A stretch of 16,356 nucleotides of DNA from positions 1 through 16,356 of the forward strand of contig CAZXOC010000167.1 in NCBI GenBank assembly GCA_964642165.1, written 5' to 3'. Position numbers and translations under genes: made by a program. Source of the stretch: CAYRVX01 sp964642165 (GTDB lineage: Bacteria > Planctomycetota > Phycisphaerae > SM23-33). The notes under the pieces are model-generated. The model did not search any database and was not told where the DNA came from. It saw nothing but the letters and a program-made list of their open reading frames with translations. Shown piece after piece: positions 8,281-14,566 of this stretch (within the stretch, counting starts at the first letter, position 1; the number at the start of each line of letters is the position of its first letter).

Positions 8281-8485
8281 GGCGTGAATCTCCTGGGGCA
8301 GACCTGCGTCCTGCCAGACGCAGAGGATACCCGCTCGCCGGAAGCGCCGGAAGCGCCGAGCAGCACGGCGCGCGGGCCTTCCCTTCCTCGCGCGGTTCCG
8401 GTAAGCATGTCTCCCGTCAGGCCACGGCGCGGAGCGGCCCCGCGGAAGTGACGGACCCTCACGCGTGATGGCCGGGGAGACACGA
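8281..8485. promoter_or_regulatory. Divergent intergenic region between phosphatase operon and sulfatase
   Basis: About 205 bp that must hold both divergent promoters. No convincing -35/-10 pair is seen. Two small features stand out. One is a 7-bp stem CTGCGTC/GACGCAG with a 6-nt loop at 8304-8323, in the phosphatase leader. The other is a tandem 9-bp repeat CGCCGGAAG (two copies plus CGCCG) at 8336-8358. Confidence 0.4.
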
Positions 8486-9985
8486 ATGACGAGCGACCGA
8501 CCGAACGTCCTGTTGATCACGGCCGACCAGTTGCGCTGCGACGCGCTGGGCTGCTACGGCAACGACGTCTGCCGGACGCCGCACCTGGACGGTCTGGCCC
8601 GCAGCGGCGTGCTGTTCGAGAACTCCTTCACGCCGAACCCGATCTGCGTGCCGGCCCGCGCGACGATCACGACCGGCAACTACTCCCACCGCGCCACCGG
8701 CACGAAGAACAACTCCGGGCTCATCCGCGACGACCAGCCGAAGCTCGCCGAGCACTTCGCCGCTTGCGGCTACGAGACGTACGCCTGCGGCAAGCTGCAC
8801 TACGTCCCGTACGCCCCGCCGCCCGGCCCGCGACTCCTGCACGGCTTCCAGCACTGCGACCTGACCGAGTCGGGGCGCATGCTGCGCCAGTTCGACCCCG
8901 CCGGCAAGCGGCGCGGCGTCGAGGACTACGTCGACTACCTCCGGGACGTCGGCTGGGGCGGCTTCAGCCGGGCCCACGGCATCGGCAACAACGACGTCCG
9001 CCCGTGCCCCTCGCCGCTGCCGCCGGAGCATCACGTGGACCACTGGGTGGCCGACCGCACGATCCGGCGGATGAAGGAGCACGCGCCCGGGCAAGGCGAC
9101 AAGCCCTTCCTGATCTGGTGCAGCTTCCCCAAGCCGCACTCGCCGTACGACCCCCCGGCCGGCTTCGCGGGGATGTACGACCCGCGTGACGTCCCGCCGC
9201 CGGCCGGCGACGAGACGATGCTCGCCGGCCGCGACCCCGCCCTCGACGCCCGCCGTTACACCCACGCCTTCGAGACGCTCAGCCCCGAGGCCCGCCGCGT
9301 CATTAAGGCCTACTACTACGCCCTCATCACGCACCAGGACGCGCAGGTCGGGCGCGTGCTGGCCGCCCTGGACGAGGCCGGAGCCGCCGACAACACGATC
9401 GTCGTCTACACCGCCGACCACGGCGACATGATGGGCGACTTCGGCACGTACTTCAAAGCCTGCCAGCAGCAGGGCTCCGTCCGCGCCCCGCTGCTGCTCC
9501 GAGCGCCCCGCATGCCCGCCGGCGCCCGCCGCGGGCAGCTCGCCGGCCTCCAGGACGTCCTGCCGACGCTCGCCGCGCTGACCGGCTGCCCCCTGCGGCA
9601 CGAGGTCCACGGCATGGACCTGACGCCCGCCATGCTCGACGACGCCGCGCCGGGACGCGAGCTGTTCTACGCCCAGAGCGTCGAGCCGCCCCGGCAGACC
9701 GCCATGGTCACCGACGGCCGCTGGAAGTACGCCTACGCCCAGCAGGGCGCCGTCGAGGAACTCTACGACCTGGGCGAGGACCCCCACGAGCTGGCGAACC
9801 TCGCCGCCGGCAGCGAAGCGCTCGTGGCTCCGTGGCGCGACCGCCTCATCGCCGAGGCCCGCCGCTTGGGCGACACGGCCATCCTGGATGGCGCCAGCCC
9901 GACCGGCCTGGCCGCCGCCCCCGCCCCCGACCGCGCCGCCTTCCGCGACCTGCCCGTCAGCGGCATGGGCTGGCGGTGGTACTGA
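8486..9985 (+). CDS. Sulfatase (formylglycine-dependent, alkaline-phosphatase superfamily)
   Basis: A 499-residue type I sulfatase. Cys54 lies in NPICVPARATITTG, the C-x-P-x-R sequence converted to formylglycine by a separate maturase. Other active-site residues visible are Asp14-Gln15 (ITADQLRCDA), Lys103 and His105 (CGKLHY), His218 (PKPHSPYDPP), Asp311-His312 (YTADHGDMMG) and Lys324. The usual second Asp of the N-terminal pair is Gln, as in several choline-sulfatase-like and phosphonate-hydrolase-like members. No signal peptide is present, so a cytoplasmic location is likely, in contrast with the exported neighbours. ATG at 8486 was chosen because GGGGAG lies 6 nt upstream; in-frame GTG 8465 and ATG 8468 are less well supported. 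The substrate is unknown; sulfated carbohydrate fragments are plausible. It lies 109 bp before a DUF429 gene. Confidence 0.9.
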   Translation: MTSDRPNVLLITADQLRCDALGCYGNDVCRTPHLDGLARSGVLFENSFTPNPICVPARATITTGNYSHRATGTKNNSGLIRDDQPKLAEHFAACGYETYACGKLHYVPYAPPPGPRLLHGFQHCDLTESGRMLRQFDPAGKRRGVEDYVDYLRDVGWGGFSRAHGIGNNDVRPCPSPLPPEHHVDHWVADRTIRRMKEHAPGQGDKPFLIWCSFPKPHSPYDPPAGFAGMYDPRDVPPPAGDETMLAGRDPALDARRYTHAFETLSPEARRVIKAYYYALITHQDAQVGRVLAALDEAGAADNTIVVYTADHGDMMGDFGTYFKACQQQGSVRAPLLLRAPRMPAGARRGQLAGLQDVLPTLAALTGCPLRHEVHGMDLTPAMLDDAAPGRELFYAQSVEPPRQTAMVTDGRWKYAYAQQGAVEELYDLGEDPHELANLAAGSEALVAPWRDRLIAEARRLGDTAILDGASPTGLAAAPAPDRAAFRDLPVSGMGWRWY

Positions 9986-10094
9986 TCGCTCCGCGGGACG
10001 CTAGTTTGTTCGGGGCAAACCGGCGCAGTCGCAACGTCGTGGCGGATACGCGTTGGCGGCGGGGCAAGACACCATCGGGAATGGAGAAGCAAGA

Positions 10095-10907
10095 ATGGGA
10101 CAACGGTACGTCCTCGGGCTGGACTGGGCCGGCGGGAAGTACGGCTGGGCCGTCTGCCGCCTGACGCCGGGCGCGCCGGACGCTCTCGAGTTGACGACGC
10201 TGCCGGCGGAGGGGGAGGATTGCGCGCTCGTGCGCGAGGCGGCGCGGATTGTCGTCGACGCGCCCGTCGGGCTGCCCGACGGCTGCGTGAGCGGCTGCAA
10301 GCTGCGCGACTGCGACGCGGCCGCCAAGCGATGGATCGGGCGGGCGCTCCAGTCGAGCGTCTTCCCCGCGCCGTACGCGGCGGAGCTGGAGGAATGGCGC
10401 CGGCGCAAAGCGGCGGGCCTGACGCAGAAGCTCGGGCACTTCCGCGGCCTGCTGCCGGCGATCCACTCCGCCGGCGTGGTCCGAACGCTGAACGCCGACA
10501 CGCTCGAGTCGCACCCGGAGCTTGTGTTCGCCGCGCTTGCCGGTCGCCCGCTGCCCGGCTTCGCGGCCAAAACGACGCTGCCGGGCGCGCTGTATCGCCT
10601 GGGCCTGCTGGCCGAGCGCTGCGGCCTTCGCGTTGAGCTGCGCCGGTTGGCGGACTTCGGCCGGCGCAAGTCGGACGATTTCATCGACGCCGCCGCGATG
10701 GCCGTCGTCGCCTCCGACTGGCTCCGCGACGGCGACGTGTCCGTCCTGCGCGGCCGCAACGGCGAGCCGGAACTGCTATGCGCCTCGCGCGGCCGGCGCG
10801 ACTTCCTCATGGCCCTGCCGAGCCGCGGCACCGACCCGCGCGGCAAGCCCCTCCTCTCGGCCGACGAGATCGCCGCGACCTCGAAGCACTGGACCTCCCA
10901 GGAGTGA
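10095..10907 (+). CDS. DUF429 family protein (predicted RNase H-like fold)
   Basis: A 270-residue protein that matches DUF429 in overall pattern. It starts with VLGLDWAGGKYGWAV (Asp10), followed by IVVDAPVGLPDG (Asp55), then CDAAAKRWIGRALQSSVFPA, ESHPELVFAALAG (Glu138) and a C-terminal DDFIDAAAMAVVA (Asp195, Asp199). These spaced acidic residues are those that led to predictions of an RNase H-like nuclease fold; biochemical function is not established. ATG at 10095 has GGAG 8 nt upstream, and a longer frame from 10053 is poorly supported. It is co-directional with the sulfatase (109 bp gap) and converges on the isomerase gene with a 29-bp gap. It has no signal peptide. Its relation to sulfatase metabolism is not evident. 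Confidence 0.8.
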   Translation: MGQRYVLGLDWAGGKYGWAVCRLTPGAPDALELTTLPAEGEDCALVREAARIVVDAPVGLPDGCVSGCKLRDCDAAAKRWIGRALQSSVFPAPYAAELEEWRRRKAAGLTQKLGHFRGLLPAIHSAGVVRTLNADTLESHPELVFAALAGRPLPGFAAKTTLPGALYRLGLLAERCGLRVELRRLADFGRRKSDDFIDAAAMAVVASDWLRDGDVSVLRGRNGEPELLCASRGRRDFLMALPSRGTDPRGKPLLSADEIAATSKHWTSQE

Positions 10908-10936
10908 GGCGTGTCGTTCCGGGTATCTCCTGGCCT

Positions 10937-11758
10937 CTACGCCCCATCTGCGTTGTCGTCTGGTACGCCCTGCCACAGCTTGGCGATGCGCCGGCGGGCC
11001 TTGCGGCAGAAGGCGTGCAGCTCGGCGTCTCGCGGCAGGTGCACCTCCAGGTTGATCGTGCCGGTGTAGGCGGATTGCTTGATCGCGCCGAGGACCAGCG
11101 GCCAGTCGCAGCGGCCCTCGCCGGGCAGGCGGTGCAGGTCGGCGCGGCCGTCGTTGTCGTGCAGGTGCGTGGCGGCCAGACGGTCGGCGTAGCGGACGAC
11201 CAGGTCCTGGCGCCCGGTCAGGAGGGCGTGGCCGCTGTCGTAGCAGAAGCCCAGCTCGTCGGGGGCGAACCGCTCGAACAGGGCGTCGAAGAAGGCCGGC
11301 ACGTGGGCCGGGCCCGCGAGGTTCTCGACGGCTGGGCGCACGCCGAGTTCGCGGCACGGGCGCAGGATTCGGTGGACGTCGGCGACGGCTCGCCGCGCGG
11401 CCTCGTCGGCGTCCGGCGTGGGCAGCGCGGGCAGGTGCAGGACGAGCACGTCCGCGCCGACGCGCGCGGCGAACCGCGCCCGGTTGACGTTGACCCGCTC
11501 GAACAGCTCCTCCGTCCACGGGATGCCCGTTGGCCCCGTTTTGCTGAAGCCGTGCACGTCGGCGATGCGCAGGGCGTGGGCCTCGGCCAGGCCGCGGACG
11601 CGCTCGGCGAAGGCCTCGTCGTAGAGCACCGGCTCGCCGGTCCAGTCGTGGCACCAGTGGGCGGCCGGGAAGCCCGCCGCGCCGAACGCCGCCAGGACGG
11701 GCCCGACGTCGGCCCTCTGCCCGGCCAGGTCGGTCGTGATGGAAAACGTCGGGGTCAT
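10937..11758 (-). CDS. Sugar phosphate isomerase/epimerase-like protein (xylose isomerase-like TIM barrel)
   Basis: A 273-residue soluble protein of the AP-endonuclease-2/xylose isomerase-like TIM-barrel family. The expected metal-ligand set is visible: Glu145 (RPAVENLAGP), Asp174 and His177 (CYDSGHALL), His200 (ATHLHDNDG) and Glu238 (TINLEVHLP). Further strand-end histidines are His69 (ADVHG) and His108 (LVLHLP). Members isomerise or epimerise sugars, inositols or sugar phosphates; the substrate is not assignable. GGAGGAG lies just before the ATG at 11758. Upstream, 61 bp away on the same strand, is the 3' remnant of another gene. The first 70 codons are duplicated at 14164-14377 with only about three internal differences, so this locus has been recently rearranged. 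This copy retains all ligands and looks intact. Confidence 0.85.
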   Translation of the reverse strand: MTPTFSITTDLAGQRADVGPVLAAFGAAGFPAAHWCHDWTGEPVLYDEAFAERVRGLAEAHALRIADVHGFSKTGPTGIPWTEELFERVNVNRARFAARVGADVLVLHLPALPTPDADEAARRAVADVHRILRPCRELGVRPAVENLAGPAHVPAFFDALFERFAPDELGFCYDSGHALLTGRQDLVVRYADRLAATHLHDNDGRADLHRLPGEGRCDWPLVLGAIKQSAYTGTINLEVHLPRDAELHAFCRKARRRIAKLWQGVPDDNADGA

Positions 11759-11819
11759 CGCTCCTCCGTGGCGGGAAGCGCCGAGCGTGCCGTTGCGAAC
11801 CTGACGCCCTGCGGGCGAA

Positions 11820-11950
11820 TCAGCCTGCGATGCGCTCGATCGCCACGCCCAGCGGCTTCAGCGTGACGCGCCGGTCGCCGGTGCCGACGCGGATCCTGGC
11901 GGCCGCGGGCTTGGCGGCGTCGTTGACCAGGACCAAACCCGGGTGCCCCA
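11820..11950 (-). pseudogene. 3' remnant of a gene truncated by the low-GC island
   Basis: Reading the minus strand to TGA at 11820-11822, the last 39 or so codons give GLVLVNDAAKPAAARIRVG followed by DRRVTLKPLGVAIERIAG. This has the look of the C-terminal beta-sandwich of a secreted enzyme, for example the end of a glycoside hydrolase. The GC-rich host-like composition stops near 11950. The frame continues to 12053 but in unrelated lower-GC sequence with no domain. I infer the 5' part was lost when the island arrived. Its place 61 bp upstream of the isomerase suggests a former operon. The family guess is weak. Confidence 0.45.
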
Positions 11951-12082
11951 TCATAGCCACTGGCAGCCTGCCGGAACAGAAACCGATTGACAGCCCGCGC
12001 AGGGGGAGGTAAGTCCCGGGCAGACCACTTGGCCAGGAATCAAGGGCAGGCACGGGATGCTTGCCGAGGGAAGAACTCCGTC

Positions 12083-12967
12083 GTGGAACCGGACCGCATC
12101 GCCGAGATCAAGAAGCTGGCTCTCGTTGCCATGTTCTCGGACGACAAGCTGCTGGACACGCTCGTCTTGAAGGGAGGCAATCTGCTCGACTTGGTGTACG
12201 GGATTGCTTCTCGTTCCTCCATCGACTTGGACTTCTCCATGGAGGGCGAACTCCGGGAGGATGAGAAGGAGGAGGTCCAGGCCACGATCCGAGAGGCGCT
12301 GGAACGAACATTCTCTGCCAACGGGTATACGATCTTCGACACCCGGTTTGGCGAACGACCGAAGCACGTAAGCGAGGGAATGAGGGACTTCTGGGGTGGG
12401 TACCGCTTTGAGTTCAAGGTCATCGAGACCGACAGGTACCGCCAACTCGAGGGAAGGGCGCGTGATCGCCGAGTCCAAGCCGCCGATCTCGGGCCGCACC
12501 ACCGGAAGGCTTTCCGGATCGACATCAGCAAGTTCGAGTACTGCGCCGCGAAAAGGGCAAGGGAGATCGAGGGTCGCACGGTCTACGTTTACTCGCCCCG
12601 CATGATGGTGTTCGAGAAGCTTCGCGCGATCTGCCAGCAAATGCCGGAGTACCGGAAGAAAGTCTCCAATCCGAGCCAGTCGGCCAGGGCTCGCGACTTC
12701 TTCGACATCTACACGATTCTGACAGGCTTCACGATCAACATCGTGTCGCAACGAAGTGGGCAACTCGCCAGAGCCATCTTTGCGGCCAAACACGTGCCGT
12801 TGCGGCTCATCGGCGAAATCCACAGGTACCGCGAGTACCACAGGCCGGACTTCGCTGCTGTCGAGGCGACCGTGAAGCCTGGTGTCCTCCTGAAGAGCTT
12901 CGACTTCTACTTCGATTACGTGATCGAACACTGCTGTAGAAGACTAAAACCCCTTTGGGAAGAATAG
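12083..12967 (+). CDS. abiEii: AbiEii/AbiGii-type nucleotidyltransferase (putative type IV toxin)
   Basis: A 294-residue protein of the AbiEii/AbiGii nucleotidyltransferase family. The signature LVLKGGNLLDLVYG (Gly31-Gly32-Asn33) is followed by SSIDLDFSM, with Asp48 and Asp50 as the expected metal ligands. Further on, VYSPRMMVFEKLRAICQQ and SARARDFFDIYTI match the C-terminal K-L-x-A-I and K/R-D-F-x-D-I elements. In characterised AbiE systems this protein is the toxin, countered by AbiEi, and aborts phage infection. The start is uncertain: GTG at 12083 with GGGAAG upstream gives the normal family N-terminus, whereas a TTG at 11987 would add an unusual 32-residue tail. Base composition is plainly lower in GC than the neighbours, which suggests transfer. 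It converges on abiEi with a 24-bp 3' overlap, instead of following it in an operon. Confidence 0.82.
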   Translation: MEPDRIAEIKKLALVAMFSDDKLLDTLVLKGGNLLDLVYGIASRSSIDLDFSMEGELREDEKEEVQATIREALERTFSANGYTIFDTRFGERPKHVSEGMRDFWGGYRFEFKVIETDRYRQLEGRARDRRVQAADLGPHHRKAFRIDISKFEYCAAKRAREIEGRTVYVYSPRMMVFEKLRAICQQMPEYRKKVSNPSQSARARDFFDIYTILTGFTINIVSQRSGQLARAIFAAKHVPLRLIGEIHRYREYHRPDFAAVEATVKPGVLLKSFDFYFDYVIEHCCRRLKPLWEE

Positions 12968-13819
12968 TCGCCATCTCCTCGAATACAGAGGCCTGCTCAT
13001 CTGGTAGGTGAGGTAGAAATCGTACTCGGCCCCCAGCGTGCCCAGCATACTCAGCTCTCGCGAGGTATAGGTCCCAGCCTTCTCCATGTAGAAGCCCATG
13101 GCTTGGTGATAGGGGTAGACGTGATCGAGCCTTCGCAGCATTCGGACGAGTCCGGCCACATCGGCACTGCCCCCGGCTCTCCTGTACGCCTCCAGCACCT
13201 CGAAGACCCCGCCGGCGTAGAATGGCCTGACCACGATATCGATGAGCGTCCTCTCCAGACCCGTCAAGCGGATCGGCGATCCCTGCTCATCGCGTATCGC
13301 GGCGACACCCATCCCCCCTGTATGCTTCCCATTCAGGATGCAGATGCGAAACCCCCCATGCGACGCCACGTTGCTTGACCGCCGGGGCTTCCTCTTGAAG
13401 GCAGTATCGATCCGCTCCTGCTGAAGGCCGCCGGGAGAAAGGCTCTTCGGGCGCTGCTCCGCATTCAGATAGACGACCCTGGGGATCTGGTCTGTGAGGT
13501 CGTGGAACCCCATGGCCGTGTAGTGGCTGAGATACGCGTTCGGCCTCAGGGAAAGGGCAAGCGCGTACGGCGACGCGTCGCCCCAGCAGTACCTGACCTC
13601 GCGCCTGCTCGGGAAGTCCAGGGCGACCCGCTTTAGCTCGGTGCTCCCCAACAGGAACGCGACCACCTTACGGACTGGCATCGAGACCGGGAGGCGCCAT
13701 GCCTGTCGCTTCTCCCCCACCAACCGCTCCAGATCCTTATGAGAGAGGATTCTCCTCCTTCTCCTCCTGAAGTGGGCGACTATCCGGGCCTTGGCCGCGC
13801 TCAGTCGTGGGCTGGGCAT
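12944..13819 (-). CDS. abiEi: AbiEi-type winged-helix antitoxin/transcriptional regulator
   Basis: A 291-residue protein. The N-terminal part (about 1-75) is basic, with RRRRRRILSHKDLERLV, and fits a winged-helix DNA-binding domain. The central part NAYLSHYTAMGFHDLTDQIP followed by RVVYLNAEQ is the AbiEi core signature. The C-terminal part has GLERTLIDIVVRPFYAGG followed by VFEVLEAYRRAGG, the typical AbiEi ending. Known AbiEi proteins neutralise AbiEii and repress their own promoter by binding inverted repeats. ATG at 13819 is preceded by GGAGA; the GTG at 13822 is the alternative start. The gene lies on the strand opposite abiEii and shares its last 24 bp with it. Two long palindromes lie 70 and 261 bp upstream of the start codon and are obvious operator candidates. 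Composition is low-GC like abiEii. Confidence 0.8.
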   Translation of the reverse strand: MPSPRLSAAKARIVAHFRRRRRRILSHKDLERLVGEKRQAWRLPVSMPVRKVVAFLLGSTELKRVALDFPSRREVRYCWGDASPYALALSLRPNAYLSHYTAMGFHDLTDQIPRVVYLNAEQRPKSLSPGGLQQERIDTAFKRKPRRSSNVASHGGFRICILNGKHTGGMGVAAIRDEQGSPIRLTGLERTLIDIVVRPFYAGGVFEVLEAYRRAGGSADVAGLVRMLRRLDHVYPYHQAMGFYMEKAGTYTSRELSMLGTLGAEYDFYLTYQMSRPLYSRRWRLFFPKGF

Positions 13820-13888
13820 CACCTAGCTCTCCGTGGTGGTTCGTGGGCCTGCTGTTCGGCCCCCACGCGCGCCTAAACTAATGCGGGT

Positions 13889-13926
13889 CTACAAGGCTTG
13901 CGGTATATATACCGCAAGCCTTGTAG
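13889..13926. promoter_or_regulatory. 38-bp perfect palindrome upstream of abiEi
   Basis: Two 19-bp arms meet without a spacer; the left arm is CTACAAGGCTTGCGGTATA. The centre is GCGGTATATATACCGC (13900-13915). Each arm contains a nested inverted repeat, CAAG-G-CTTG on the left and CAAG-C-CTTG on the right. It begins 70 bp before the abiEi start codon. There is no T-run, so a terminator is unlikely; an operator, promoter core or recombination site is more plausible. Confidence 0.7.
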
Positions 13927-14079
13927 CTCAGCGCCACAACACCGTAGAGCTTTCAGTCTACAACCCAACGGCAATTCTGACAAGGATGTACGAGCACCCA
14001 AGCCTCTCCTCCGTCCGCGACACGCGCTGAGCCACGCGGCGCTGCAGTACGAAGGAGAGTCTCAGTCGAGATGCTTGAG

Positions 14080-14113
14080 CATGTCTATGCAGTATATATA
14101 CTGCATAGACATG
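14080..14113. promoter_or_regulatory. 34-bp perfect palindrome sharing its core with the first
   Basis: Two 17-bp arms meet without a spacer; the left arm is CATGTCTATGCAGTATA. The centre is GCAGTATATATACTGC (14089-14104), matching the first palindrome as GCRGTATATATACYGC. The arm sequences outside the core differ. Together with the base before it, the left arm also holds a small nested repeat, GCAT-GTCT-ATGC. The centres of the two palindromes are 189 bp apart. Confidence 0.7.
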
Positions 14114-14140
14114 GGCATGATGAGCGCAAGCACTTTCATA

Positions 14141-14377
14141 TTAGGAAGATAGCCCTATGCGATTGAGGCCGTGCACGTCGGCGATGCGCAGGGCGTGGGC
14201 CTCGGCCAGGCGGCGGACGCGCTCGGCGAAGGCCTCGTCGTAGAGCACCGGCTCGCCGGTCCAGTCGTGGCACCAGTGGGCGGCCGGGAAGCCCGCCGCG
14301 CCGAACGCCGCCAGGACGGGCCCGACGTCGGCCCTCTGCCCGGCCAGGTCGGTCGTGATGGAGAACGTCGGTTCCAT
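14141..14377 (-). pseudogene. Truncated copy of the isomerase 5' end
   Basis: From the ATG at 14377 down to about 14164 the sequence repeats the first 70 codons of the isomerase gene (10937-11758) almost perfectly. The differences are codon 2 (Glu for Thr), Arg for Gly at residue 56 and two further base changes. After ADVHG the frame runs into unrelated island sequence and stops at 14141, giving 78 residues without any of the barrel's metal ligands except the first strand-end histidine. GGAAG lies about 7 nt before the ATG, so a short peptide could still be made, but it cannot be an enzyme. Sequence upstream of the ATG differs from that of the intact copy. Confidence 0.85.
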
Positions 14378-14524
14378 GTGTGCTTCCGGTCGCTACCGCG
14401 GGCGGCGCGGTTGGATATACTGTGCCGCGGCGCGCCGACACATGCGAGAGAGAACATCGCGTTTCCCGGGCGACGTTGCGTCCTGCGGATCGAGGGAACA
14501 TCGCTCGGGCTGGGGGCGCCTTCG

Positions 14525-14533
14525 TGGTAGAAT
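14525..14533 (+). promoter_or_regulatory. Possible extended -10 promoter for the HzsA-related gene
   Basis: TGGTAGAAT fits the extended -10 pattern TGnTATAAT with one mismatch and lies 33 bp before the ATG at 14567. No clear -35 hexamer is seen 17 bp upstream. A GATATACT stretch at 14414-14421 is another AT-rich candidate. Weak support only. Confidence 0.3.
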
Positions 14534-14566
14534 CGTCGCAGGGCCGGCCGTGATAGGAGAGTTGCC

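Noticed and set aside
4360..8451. A 1363-codon open frame on the plus strand opposite the phosphatase and protease genes
   Set aside because: High GC keeps antisense frames open. The translation has no domain, is rich in Val, Ala, Gly and Arg, and lies over two genes with clear motifs and ribosome binding sites.
9986..10094. Terminator hairpin GTTTG...CAAAC after the sulfatase
   Set aside because: The stem is only 5 bp with no T-run, which is too weak to call.
13889..13926. Rho-independent terminator
   Set aside because: The stem has no loop and no following T-run on either strand, and it lies upstream of a gene start, not after a gene end.
13915..13990. tRNA-like sequence (GTAGCTCAG as in a D-arm)
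   Set aside because: The D-arm closure, anticodon stem and acceptor stem cannot be drawn, so the match is short and accidental.
13889..14113. Telomere-resolution (protelomerase) sites
   Set aside because: Long perfect palindromes with alternating purine-pyrimidine centres resemble such sites, but no protelomerase gene, replication gene or phage context is present.
13833..14152. Small plus-strand frames of 65 and 84 codons across the palindromes
   Set aside because: They run through both palindromes, have no convincing ribosome binding site and their translations show no pattern.
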